From positions 46,892-110,891 of the forward strand of contig CAVIAJ010000004.1 of NCBI GenBank assembly GCA_963640855.1: a stretch of DNA of 64,000 nt. Direction: 5' to 3'. Shown here one piece after another: positions 8,546-15,235 of the stretch. How positions within the stretch are numbered: the stretch's first letter is position 1; each line of letters begins with the position of its first letter. The position numbers were made by a program, and so were the translations under genes. The stretch comes from Methanarcanum sp963640855 (GTDB lineage: Archaea > Thermoplasmatota > Thermoplasmata > Methanomassiliicoccales > Methanomethylophilaceae). A model generated the notes under the pieces. That model was not told the DNA's origin. It did no database searches and was given only the letters and a program-made list of their open reading frames with translations.

Positions 8546-8619
8546 CGTTGCCGTGGTGCAAGACCGTCGGCGTTGCACAGTTACGGACGTACAGTGCTCG
8601 AAGCACCCGCACGACAACG
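8546..8619. repeat. Structured repeat A, copy 2
   Basis: This repeats copy 1 at an offset of 80-81 bases. The inner core is conserved, but the outer stem has a different sequence (CGTTGCCGTG with CACGACAACG, 9 of 10 paired) and the base of the first hairpin also differs while still pairing. Changes that keep pairing argue that the fold is under selection. Confidence 0.6.
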
Positions 8620-8665
8620 ATTGAATTGACATTCTCGCATGAAGTATTTATCATTTACATGAGTA

Positions 8666-9100
8666 TCATTTGCCGTTAAGATATTCATCAGGTTTCAGAA
8701 AACGTATGCCTCTAAACCCGTCTGCATTTTTTCTGAACCTCTTGTCCATTGTGATAATCACATCCGCATTTGTCTTGACAGCTGCATTCAGTATCCTCTT
8801 ATCCTTTCCCCTCGCCGGATTGTCTGGTTCTTTATTGTGATTGATTTTGTTATCGACCATACGCGGTCTTTTCACAAACCGATATGCTATGATGTTGCAT
8901 ATGAAGAAGGGATTGTGACGGTGAGTGTCATAATGTTTCTCGGCATCCGACAACTCATCGTCCACCTCTTTTGTATAGATGTGTTCTCTGCTTAAATCAG
9001 CAGTTACCACTGCATCCAATTGAGGTCTTTCCAAATCCCCTATGCCGGTGGAAATGACATTAGTATCAATCACTACTCTCCTCTTCGGTTTCCTGAACAT
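8666..9100 (-). CDS. PIN-domain ribonuclease
   Basis: This 144-residue protein has the PIN-domain pattern. The first acidic residue is in VVIDTNVIS near residue 12, a middle acidic residue is in KEVDDELSD near 46, and the last lie in GKDKRILNAAV and DVIITMDKRF near 98-120. PIN proteins cut RNA with Mg2+ and are often toxins (VapC). No VapB-like partner is adjacent; the RHH gene at 8245 is on the other strand. The start overlaps the stop of the metallopeptidase-like gene by one base, so the two are translationally coupled. Confidence 0.75.
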   Translation of the reverse strand: MFRKPKRRVVIDTNVISTGIGDLERPQLDAVVTADLSREHIYTKEVDDELSDAEKHYDTHRHNPFFICNIIAYRFVKRPRMVDNKINHNKEPDNPARGKDKRILNAAVKTNADVIITMDKRFRKNADGFRGIRFLKPDEYLNGK

Positions 9101-10119
9101 TATCTCTTCTTCCTTTTCCCGTTTTTTCCGCTATGATGTGAGATATTAGCTGATGCAACGTCATCTTTCTTCGGCTTTCTTTTCGGTCTGGGAGAACCGC
9201 GGGCCTTGGAGAGCATCTCATCCTTCTTTTTCTCGAATGATCTGTCCTGACGTGTCAGATCTGCAATTGCCATTCTGCGGGAATTGTATCTGAGTCTGGA
9301 AATGTGACTGTCTGCCCAGTTCTTTTCTACAGATTCCATCGCTTCCTTTTCTTTCAGAGGCTTACCGCGGCCGTAAGTGAACAGTGCGTAATCCTCACTA
9401 CACATCCGAGATACTTCAGTATCCGTGGGTTTTCTCCATCTCCTTGTTTCTTTGTCGAAAACAGGAACATGCCAATAATAGCCGTTCAAATCTTCCTCCC
9501 TGGATCTTGCCATCTGTTCTGCAACGGTACAGGACTCCTCGATATTTGATACGGCATTCTTTTTGATCAGTATGTCTTTCCTTTTGCTGTCTCTGGCCCT
9601 CATCATATGTGTGGTTTCATGAGCTATTGTTTGGTGTTCCATGCCCGATTTTCTGTTGATTTCTATCCTCGAATTGCCCATATACCGTCCTTTCACAGTT
9701 CTATGCAGTGGACGTGCGGTATATACTGCACCTTCTTCGGCAATCTTTCTGACTTCGGCGGGCGTATGAGTGGCATCAATCATTTCACCCATCTTCTCGA
9801 CTTCCATGTCCGTACCGTGGAACCTGATTCCTTTCCTGATCTTCACAGGCCCGGGTGTGTCGATACCTTCGATATCATATTCGGAGGGGCGGTGCCACCA
9901 TGCAGCTGCCTGTTCGGGCGTGAGTTTTTCGGGAAGCACAACGTCGGCATAGGAGTCATAATCCTGCACTGTGTTCCTTGATTTCTTCCCGTTAGACACG
10001 CCGACACTGCGGTTTTCGAATCTTTTTCTCAGTGCGACTTCAGGTACGTATCCGTCGTCTCCGACAGGGATATCGCACGCCCTTGCGTGAACATATACAC
10101 GTTTCGTTTTGTATGCCAT
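9100..10119 (-). CDS. Putative zinc metallopeptidase, otherwise unknown
   Basis: This 339-residue, highly basic protein has HETTHMM near residues 166-172, the HExxH zinc motif. A possible third ligand lies in IEESCTVAEQM about 25 residues later. That pattern fits a gluzincin-like peptidase. The region before it (VYTARPLHRTVKGRYMGN, SRIEINRKSG) looks like the strand before an active-site helix. The last 50 residues are rich in Lys and Arg and may bind nucleic acid. I do not recognise the N-terminal 90 residues. It sits between a small basic gene (one-base gap) and the PIN gene (one-base overlap), in one operon. Confidence 0.55.
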   Translation of the reverse strand: MAYKTKRVYVHARACDIPVGDDGYVPEVALRKRFENRSVGVSNGKKSRNTVQDYDSYADVVLPEKLTPEQAAAWWHRPSEYDIEGIDTPGPVKIRKGIRFHGTDMEVEKMGEMIDATHTPAEVRKIAEEGAVYTARPLHRTVKGRYMGNSRIEINRKSGMEHQTIAHETTHMMRARDSKRKDILIKKNAVSNIEESCTVAEQMARSREEDLNGYYWHVPVFDKETRRWRKPTDTEVSRMCSEDYALFTYGRGKPLKEKEAMESVEKNWADSHISRLRYNSRRMAIADLTRQDRSFEKKKDEMLSKARGSPRPKRKPKKDDVASANISHHSGKNGKRKKR

Positions 10120-10120
10120 C

Positions 10121-10288
10121 TTATTTTCTCCTGCGGAGGACCCTGTATGTTTTGTTTCCGATTTTCACATCGTAGTTCTGTTTACAGTTCTGCCCTTTCT
10201 TCCTGTCATTCTTGCGTGTTTTGCGTTTCGCAGACTTCAAGTTGAATGCGATGACATATACTCCCCTGGATCTGGCGTAATCAGCCAC
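10121..10288 (-). CDS. Small basic protein (GTG start)
   Basis: A 55-residue frame begins with GTG at 10288 and ends with TAA at 10121-10123, one base before the metallopeptidase-like start. It reads VADYARSRGVYVIAFNLKS and then a run of basic residues (KRKTRKNDRKKGQN), ending YRVLRRRK. The tight spacing to the next gene and the ordered hydrophobic strand before the basic part suggest it is real, perhaps a nucleic-acid-binding peptide. It has no ATG, and the family is unknown. Confidence 0.4.
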   Translation of the reverse strand: MADYARSRGVYVIAFNLKSAKRKTRKNDRKKGQNCKQNYDVKIGNKTYRVLRRRK

Positions 10289-10375
10289 ATCCCGGCAGTC
10301 TGCTTTCCTTTCTCACGATAATTTGTGTTCTGCAACAGTGTTTTTATACCTTGTAGCCTAATGTATACTTGCGGA

Positions 10376-10425
10376 TTAAGTCTAGAAGAATGGTCAGTCG
10401 CCTTTTCAGGGACAACCACTGGAGA
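10376..10425. repeat. Structured repeat B, copy 1 (50 bp)
   Basis: This is identical to 10454-10503 over 50 bases. Inside it TGGT pairs with ACCA around GTC-CC/GG-GAC and a TTTTCA loop, giving a bulged hairpin. The flanks CGGAT (10372-10376) and ATCCG (10425-10429) pair to close it. Confidence 0.55.
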
Positions 10426-10453
10426 TCCGACGGATACACTCCGAGGGGAGCGG

Positions 10454-10503
10454 TTAAGTCTAGAAGAATGGTCAGTCGCCTTTTCAGGGACAACCACTGG
10501 AGA
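10454..10503. repeat. Structured repeat B, copy 2 (50 bp)
   Basis: This is an exact copy of 10376-10425, separated from it by 28 bases. Its flanks differ from those of copy 1 (GGGGAGCGGT before, ACTGCTCCCC after), yet they pair over 10 positions with one G-T. A conserved core with a changed but still paired closing stem repeats the pattern of repeat A. Confidence 0.55.
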
Positions 10504-10533
10504 CTGCTCCCCTGAATTGTAATTTCTGTTCAT

Positions 10534-11664
10534 CTAGAGCCTCCTTGTGATTTTACGGAGTTTCATTCCTATGATGTCCGAAAGACCCCTGTTCTTGTGT
10601 TCTACGACATCAGCCGCAGCATATGCTACATAGTCGTGTGTCTGCAGAAACTCTGAGTATGGGCCAGAGGCTGAATCGTATGTGTTACCTTTGACCTTCA
10701 GTTCATCTTTGGACTGCTCTTTGAGGAACTTCTCGACATTCTTGTGACCCGAGTGTCTATCGACCACGACCAGGACGTTGCCTTTCTCAGGCAACGAGTC
10801 CTTTACAGAGTGATGGAACAACTTCTCCATGTCTTCTGACGATCCTTTCTTCCCACTCCATCCTCTTGGTGGATTGTCCTTGTCGACGTAGTATACGCGA
10901 ACATCGACATTCATATCCGCTATCCCTTCAGCGACCTTCTCTCTTCCTTCAGGAGAATCTAAGGATGCTTTCAGTTCCTTTCTGCGAATCCTACGATTAT
11001 TATCAGTGAGAACTGCGAATTTCTTCGGTTTATCAGTGACAGAAACAGCATATCCGAAGTATCTGCGCCTTCTTTTCTTGGTAGGATCCTTTGTTATGTC
11101 GACGAAGATTCTTCCCGGGTAGAAGAAGAAAGTCAGCTTGTGATTCTTCATTCCGATACGAACCTGCCATGAGACATCCTGTCCGTGCATCTTCATTCCG
11201 CCTACACGGACACGGGCCCCGTTCATCTTGGTCGGCTCTTCCTTCTTCCAAAAACCGATGTAGAAACCGTTCCTGTCACGGGGATCTGTGAAGTCGCCCT
11301 CATGAGCTACGGTGAACTTGATTCCCGAGGTCATATGAGCTTCCCACCACTCATCGCCCGAGGGACACTTTTCGGCGAAAGAAATCCCCGAAAAGCCCGA
11401 GGGGGGAGGTCCGTCTTTTTCGACGGTAGGCCCGTTTGTCTCCTTTTCCGGGATCTGGCTGTCTTCGGGATTGGCATCGACGTAACATCTCGGATTTGTA
11501 CCCGGAATGACGTACAATTCCTTGCGGAAAATGAGTTTGTCAATCACTTTGTAAAGCGCGGAACGGGTCATCCCCTTATTTTGCGCGACTGCAGTGGGGG
11601 ACATCCCCCTCAGAATCATCGCTTTGATCTCACGATCGCGCTTGGTCAGAGGGCGCATCACCAT
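10534..11664 (-). CDS. Helix-turn-helix protein of the island, unknown C-terminal domain
   Basis: This 376-residue protein begins with a helix-turn-helix of about 45 residues (LTKRDREIKAMILRGMSPTA, then RSALYKVIDKL), like those in transposase or replication regulators. The middle has beta-rich stretches (WQVRIGMKNHKLTFFFYPG, FVDITKD). The last 80 residues contain VLVVVDRHSGH and HDYVAYAAADVVEHK, which loosely recalls the end of DUF3800 (RNase H-like) proteins; that link is weak. It stops at TAG with an open frame beyond. Inverted repeats of GTGTCCAC lie upstream and may be its operator or an origin. Confidence 0.6.
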   Translation of the reverse strand: MVMRPLTKRDREIKAMILRGMSPTAVAQNKGMTRSALYKVIDKLIFRKELYVIPGTNPRCYVDANPEDSQIPEKETNGPTVEKDGPPPSGFSGISFAEKCPSGDEWWEAHMTSGIKFTVAHEGDFTDPRDRNGFYIGFWKKEEPTKMNGARVRVGGMKMHGQDVSWQVRIGMKNHKLTFFFYPGRIFVDITKDPTKKRRRRYFGYAVSVTDKPKKFAVLTDNNRRIRRKELKASLDSPEGREKVAEGIADMNVDVRVYYVDKDNPPRGWSGKKGSSEDMEKLFHHSVKDSLPEKGNVLVVVDRHSGHKNVEKFLKEQSKDELKVKGNTYDSASGPYSEFLQTHDYVAYAAADVVEHKNRGLSDIIGMKLRKITRRL

Positions 11665-11697
11665 GCGTATTCCCCCCGGTACAGTCCTGCCAAAAAC

Positions 11698-11809
11698 GGA
11701 CCCCCCGTAAAGGGTCCGTCGGTGTCCACTTTTATGGGTGTTTTCTCTTTATAGGTAGGGAAACGGACCCCCTCTTCGGTGTCCACTTTTGCGTTGAAAA
11801 AGTGGACAC
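11698..11809. repeat. Iteron-like direct and inverted repeats upstream of the HTH gene
   Basis: GTGTCCACTTTT occurs at 11722-11733 and 11779-11790, and its inverse AAAAGTGGACAC lies at 11798-11809. The last two form a perfect 12-bp hairpin with a 7-base loop. CGGACCC/GGGTCCG form another hairpin at about 11698-11719, and CGGACCCCC recurs near 11764. This could be the operator of the HTH protein or a replication origin. Confidence 0.5.
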
Positions 11810-11874
11810 TGCGGAGGGTACCGTCGAAACTTCTAAAATACGCAATTTCTGCGAAAAAACCTGTGGCACGCAAG

Positions 11875-11952
11875 TGGTGGTCCCATTGTGATTTGAACAC
11901 AAGACCTTCCGGTTATCAGCCGGACGCTCGAACCAAGCTAAGCTATGGGACC
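11875..11952 (-). tRNA. tRNA-Ile(GAT), CCA encoded
   Basis: Read on the minus strand it begins GGTCCCA and ends TGGGACC-A-CCA, a full 7-bp acceptor stem. The anticodon arm is TCCGG-CTGATAA-CCGGA, giving anticodon GAT. The T arm has the GTTCAAATC loop and the D arm GCTT...GAGC. A TATA-like TTTATTATA lies about 26-34 bases upstream (11978-11986). The 3' end is the integration site of the neighbouring island. Confidence 0.92.
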
Positions 11953-12033
11953 ACTCGGTGAAGTCGGATAGATACATGTATAATAAATAGGTTTTGGTCG
12001 GCTTTCCGTCGGCTGGGGGTATGAAAGATTAAT

Positions 12034-12513
12034 ATGAAAGTCGCCGATACGAATGATATGGCTCATGTATTCCACTGGGTGAAGGTAAAGGTCGTCTGCT
12101 ACGCGACAGAGAACGAAGAATTGCTGCACGACGTTGCGGTGAAGCTTACGGGAATCGAAGACGACGAATCATACGACGTGGACATCTCCGAAGGAATGCA
12201 TGGCAACCCCATAACGGTTATCGACGTGAACGTCACCCACAGGAAAGACTTCGACAGACTCTTCAGAAACCTCGGTTCCGAAATATTATCCACATTAGCC
12301 GATGAATTGGACGATCGTGTCGACGACGACGATCTTTTCTACATGAGACTCGACAAACAGAGCGCTGTCAGAGGGGAATATGTGTTATCGCACGGCGGAG
12401 ATGTTATCTCCATTACCGCAAAGATTGCAGCCCATCCCGCAAAGAAAGCGATAGCCGTAGGTCTGATGAGGGATTACCTCACAGACCTTCGTGAACCTGC
12501 GGCTTTACGGTGA
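12034..12513 (+). CDS. RNA-binding protein of the exosome-associated COG1325 type
   Basis: This 159-residue protein has HWVKVKVVCYATENEELL near the start, then a compact alpha-beta domain with SEGMHGNPITVIDVNVT and a C-terminal part RLDKQSAVRGEYVL. This pattern matches the archaeal family annotated as a predicted exosome subunit or RNA-binding protein (COG1325). An alternative start is the Met at 12058, which begins MAHVFHW and is the more usual family start. The end overlaps the converging CBS-transporter gene by 35 bases. A TATA-like TATAATAAATA lies between this gene and the divergent tRNA-Ile. Confidence 0.65.
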   Translation: MKVADTNDMAHVFHWVKVKVVCYATENEELLHDVAVKLTGIEDDESYDVDISEGMHGNPITVIDVNVTHRKDFDRLFRNLGSEILSTLADELDDRVDDDDLFYMRLDKQSAVRGEYVLSHGGDVISITAKIAAHPAKKAIAVGLMRDYLTDLREPAALR

Positions 12514-13750
12514 CCTGAACCATTCTTACACGGCGGTTCTTCACAGACCTTACGATCATCTTAATCCGATCGTTCTCGATCCTGTCTCCTTTTACGGGAA
12601 CACGGTTCAGTCTGTATTGGATATAACCGCTTACGGTAGGTTCGTCGTAATCTCCGAGATCGAATTCGACACCGATTTCCTGCATCAGATCGCTGATGTT
12701 TGTATCTCCGAGAACGGTAAACGTTCCGTCGGATTCGCGCATGATAAAATGCTGTACTTCGTCGCTTTCATCCCATATTTCTCCCACAAGTTCTTCGAGA
12801 ACATCTTCAAGAGAAACGATACCTATGGTGCCTCCGTATGAATCCACGACAACAACCATCTGCACCATAGACTTCTGAATTTCGGTCAGAGCTTTGGCGA
12901 CTGTAGTGGTTTCCGGTATGAATTTAACCGGGCGCATTATATCTTCGATTCTTGAGTTCTTATTTTCGAAGTATCTGTTGTAGAAGTCCTTCGCATATAC
13001 CACTCCGAGGATGCTGTCTATAGTACCGTCGTAAACGGGAATACGTGAGAATCCCGATGAGATGAACACATCCTTGAGTACTTCCATGGATTCACTTTTA
13101 TCGATACCTACGACGTCTACACGGGGCGTGAGGATTTCGGTGACTTCCTTGTCGTCGAATTCTATTGCCGATTTGATTAATTCGCTTTCGGTGTTCTCGA
13201 GAGTTCCCTCTTCCTTAATCTGATCGATCATCACGACCAATTCGTCTTCGGTAAGCGTAACATCGCTCTCGTCCACGTTTGTGTGGGTTACTTTGTTGAC
13301 CATCTTGAAGAAGAAGACCATGGGTGAAAGTACCACGGTCATGAAATGAAGGAATCCTCCCAGTTTGAGAGAATACTTCTCGGCATTCATCTTGGCAAGT
13401 TTCTTCGGAGTGATCTCTCCGCATAACAGGATGGCAATGAACATGAACACCGTAGCTATAATAACGCCCATTGCGCCGAACATAACGGTGAACAGCCACG
13501 TACAGATTGATGACGAAAGAATGTTCACAAGGTTGTTTCCCACAAGTATTGTGGTGAGAAGCCTGTCGTAATCTTCGAGGAGTCCGAGCGCTCTTGAGGC
13601 CCTCTTATCTCCGTCGTTGGCCATATTCTTGAGTCTGATCTTATTTGCACTTGTAAAAGCTGTCTCGGAAGCCGAGAACAAGGCAGATAAGATTACCAAT
13701 ACTATCAGGACACCCGCATAAAGCGCGAACATCCAATTCTGATCAATCAT
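12479..13750 (-). CDS. DUF21/CBS/CorC-HlyC membrane protein (CNNM-like)
   Basis: This 423-residue protein has a DUF21 membrane region (about residues 8-150, four hydrophobic segments, with SETAFTSANKIRLKN and CGEITPKKLAK). A pair of CBS domains follows (about 200-320, TPRVDVVGIDKSESM and VVVVDSYGGTIGIVSLEDVL), then a CorC-HlyC domain (about 335-415, DLMQEIGVEFDLGDYDEPTV). Relatives are CNNM/CorC-type magnesium or cobalt transporters and regulators. It faces the exosome-like gene tail to tail. The start at 13750 is followed directly by the first helix. Confidence 0.9.
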   Translation of the reverse strand: MIDQNWMFALYAGVLIVLVILSALFSASETAFTSANKIRLKNMANDGDKRASRALGLLEDYDRLLTTILVGNNLVNILSSSICTWLFTVMFGAMGVIIATVFMFIAILLCGEITPKKLAKMNAEKYSLKLGGFLHFMTVVLSPMVFFFKMVNKVTHTNVDESDVTLTEDELVVMIDQIKEEGTLENTESELIKSAIEFDDKEVTEILTPRVDVVGIDKSESMEVLKDVFISSGFSRIPVYDGTIDSILGVVYAKDFYNRYFENKNSRIEDIMRPVKFIPETTTVAKALTEIQKSMVQMVVVVDSYGGTIGIVSLEDVLEELVGEIWDESDEVQHFIMRESDGTFTVLGDTNISDLMQEIGVEFDLGDYDEPTVSGYIQYRLNRVPVKGDRIENDRIKMIVRSVKNRRVRMVQVTVKPQVHEGL

Positions 13751-13939
13751 CTATCCAATCCCTGCCATGCCGGAAGACATTATCTCCCGTCGATTCGTAT
13801 TAACCGATTTGCCGTTTTATCGGTTATCTTATTTATAAATATTGTCGGTTGGCTCATCCTGTTTTGCGGCTGTGTCGCAGCACATAATATAATTACAATA
13901 TTTTTAATAAGAGAGAGGACATGTTGATGGCAGATTAAT

Positions 13940-14167
13940 ATGGCCGACCAGTTCAAATATGAAGTCGTTGAGATGATTGCCGTCCTGTCAGAATCCAGCA
14001 AAGGCTGGACCAAAGAACTAAATCTCATCAGCTGGAATGACAAGGAGCCCAAATTCGATATCAGAGAATGGTCTCCCGACAGAAGCAAGATGAGCAAGGG
14101 TATCACGCTCACGCCCGAAGAGACAGCTGTCCTCAAAAAGGCGCTGGATTCCAGAAGCGACATCTGA
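13940..14167 (+). CDS. PC4/YdbC-like single-strand nucleic-acid-binding protein
   Basis: The 75 residues (FKYEVVEMIAVLSESSKGW, KELNLISWNDKEPKFDIREW, MSKGITLTPEE) match the YdbC/PC4 fold, in which a curved beta sheet binds single-stranded DNA or RNA and a C-terminal helix forms the dimer. The tryptophans and the KFDIR strand are the recognisable parts. A five-codon ORF (ATG TTG ATG GCA GAT TAA) ends two bases before this start and has the better ribosome-binding sequence (GAGAGAGG), so translation may restart here. A hairpin with an AAAAAA loop side follows the gene. Confidence 0.8.
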   Translation: MADQFKYEVVEMIAVLSESSKGWTKELNLISWNDKEPKFDIREWSPDRSKMSKGITLTPEETAVLKKALDSRSDI

Positions 14168-14237
14168 TTTTATTTTTATGTGATCGGACGGGGTTTGGAA
14201 AAAACCCCTTCCGGATCACCGTTCTTCAGCATAAGCT

Positions 14238-15152
14238 ATGACAACCAGAATGGGTTATCTTCAGGAACTTTTGGACAGCATCATGCTGGTGTCGTCCGGA
14301 AAGAAGGGCGCAGTATCAGAAAACAAAAGACTGATTTCCGATTACGACTCTTCATATTACGACATACTCAGAAGATATCTTACCAACAGAGATCAGCGCG
14401 TGAGTATCGAGATAATATCATTACTGACTGCATTGAGGGAAAGACAGGCCCTCGGAGATATCAGGCAGTTACGTGCGGAAGCGAATGAAAACGTAAGCAA
14501 CGCATGTGTCGGATACCTGTATTCTCTGGATGTGGATGACAGCCATATTCCCGATTTGATCGATATTCTGAAACACAGACGCGGTTCCGAGTTCAGGAAT
14601 GCGGCGTTCAGAATGCGTTCGGTGGGAAGGGATGAAGACGTCCCCGAATTACGTAAAATCTACGGCCGTGTGGACGGAGAGATGCGCGAACAGATGAGAG
14701 ACTGCCTGGACGGAATAATAAGCCGCAGTCCCGTTCTCAGTAAGAAGAGGAGAATGTTACTCTCCGTACCGATATTCCCAGATGAAGAGAAATTCACCGA
14801 ATTTGCGGATAAAACCGTTGTGTATTTGGACATAAGATACAGAGACAACGTCAGTGAGAAGGATTCGGTGTCATCTTCGACATACAACAACGTTGCCAAA
14901 GCTTTGAACAAAATACAGATCAGACTCTTCAACGAAGAAGCAAACATGCCTTATTACTCCGAAGAATCGAAAAAAATGTTCGAAGAACTCAACGAACTTT
15001 ATGTATGGGCTTCCCGGGATCTGAAAACAAAGAATATTATCAGAGAAAAATCGGATTCCGAAAGAGAAGCTCCGGACTGTTCCCGCTGCGGGAACAGAAT
15101 GACTTACGGTAAAGACGGATGGAAATGCCCCATATGCGGCAGCACCTCCTGA
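14238..15152 (+). CDS. HEAT-like repeat protein with C-terminal zinc ribbon
   Basis: This 304-residue protein has helical, HEAT-like repeats in its first 160 residues (for example ISLLTALRERQALGDIRQL and IPDLIDILKHRRGSEFRNA). A charged middle part follows, then a zinc ribbon at the very end with CSRCGNRM and CPICG. It probably acts as a scaffold or adaptor; no catalytic motif is visible. I do not recognise a named family. The next gene, ileS, begins 83 bases after it on the same strand. Confidence 0.6.
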   Translation: MTTRMGYLQELLDSIMLVSSGKKGAVSENKRLISDYDSSYYDILRRYLTNRDQRVSIEIISLLTALRERQALGDIRQLRAEANENVSNACVGYLYSLDVDDSHIPDLIDILKHRRGSEFRNAAFRMRSVGRDEDVPELRKIYGRVDGEMREQMRDCLDGIISRSPVLSKKRRMLLSVPIFPDEEKFTEFADKTVVYLDIRYRDNVSEKDSVSSSTYNNVAKALNKIQIRLFNEEANMPYYSEESKKMFEELNELYVWASRDLKTKNIIREKSDSEREAPDCSRCGNRMTYGKDGWKCPICGSTS

Positions 15153-15235
15153 TTTTACACCGCGTGAATTTTTATAATATCCATACGTAACCGGCCCCGT
15201 CGGACAAGATAGTTCCGACCATGGAGAGACTCGTG

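Larger units (their letters stand above)
10237..10533 (-). other. In-frame extension of the HTH gene past TAG, with coding repeats
   Basis: Directly after the TAG that ends the HTH gene (10534-10536) the same frame continues with ATG and stays open for 98 codons. It includes two copies of SPVVVPEKATDHSSRLN, 26 residues apart. It could be a separate coupled gene, a read-through tail (pyrrolysine or suppression), or no gene at all, the repeats serving as nucleic-acid structure. Its 3' part overlaps the small basic gene in another frame. Confidence 0.35.
8163..11895. mobile_element. Island integrated at the 3' end of tRNA-Ile(GAT)
   Basis: The 23 bases at 11873-11895, the 3' end of the tRNA-Ile gene plus two flanking bases, recur at 8163-8185 with one mismatch. 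This is the arrangement left by site-specific integration into a tRNA gene: the full tRNA at one end and a copy of its 3' end at the other. Between them lie an RHH gene, hairpin repeats, a PIN nuclease, a metallopeptidase-like gene, a small basic gene and an HTH gene. No integrase is visible, so the element may be a satellite moved by another element, or a reduced relic. Confidence 0.7.

Noticed and set aside
8466..8619. Resemblance of GGTGCAAGACC to the loop of twister ribozymes
   Set aside because: The conserved UAA and the 3' part of the twister core are missing on both strands; the likeness is limited to one short loop.
8423..8632. Minus-strand 69-codon frame across the folded repeats
   Set aside because: It is explained by the repeats themselves, has no ribosome-binding site, and its composition (Cys, Thr, Arg rich) matches no neighbouring gene.
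10376..10503. Two 50-bp repeats with a 28-bp gap, resembling a minimal CRISPR array
   Set aside because: There are only two copies, the flanks pair with each other, the repeat is long, the unit stays in a reading frame, and no cas gene is near.
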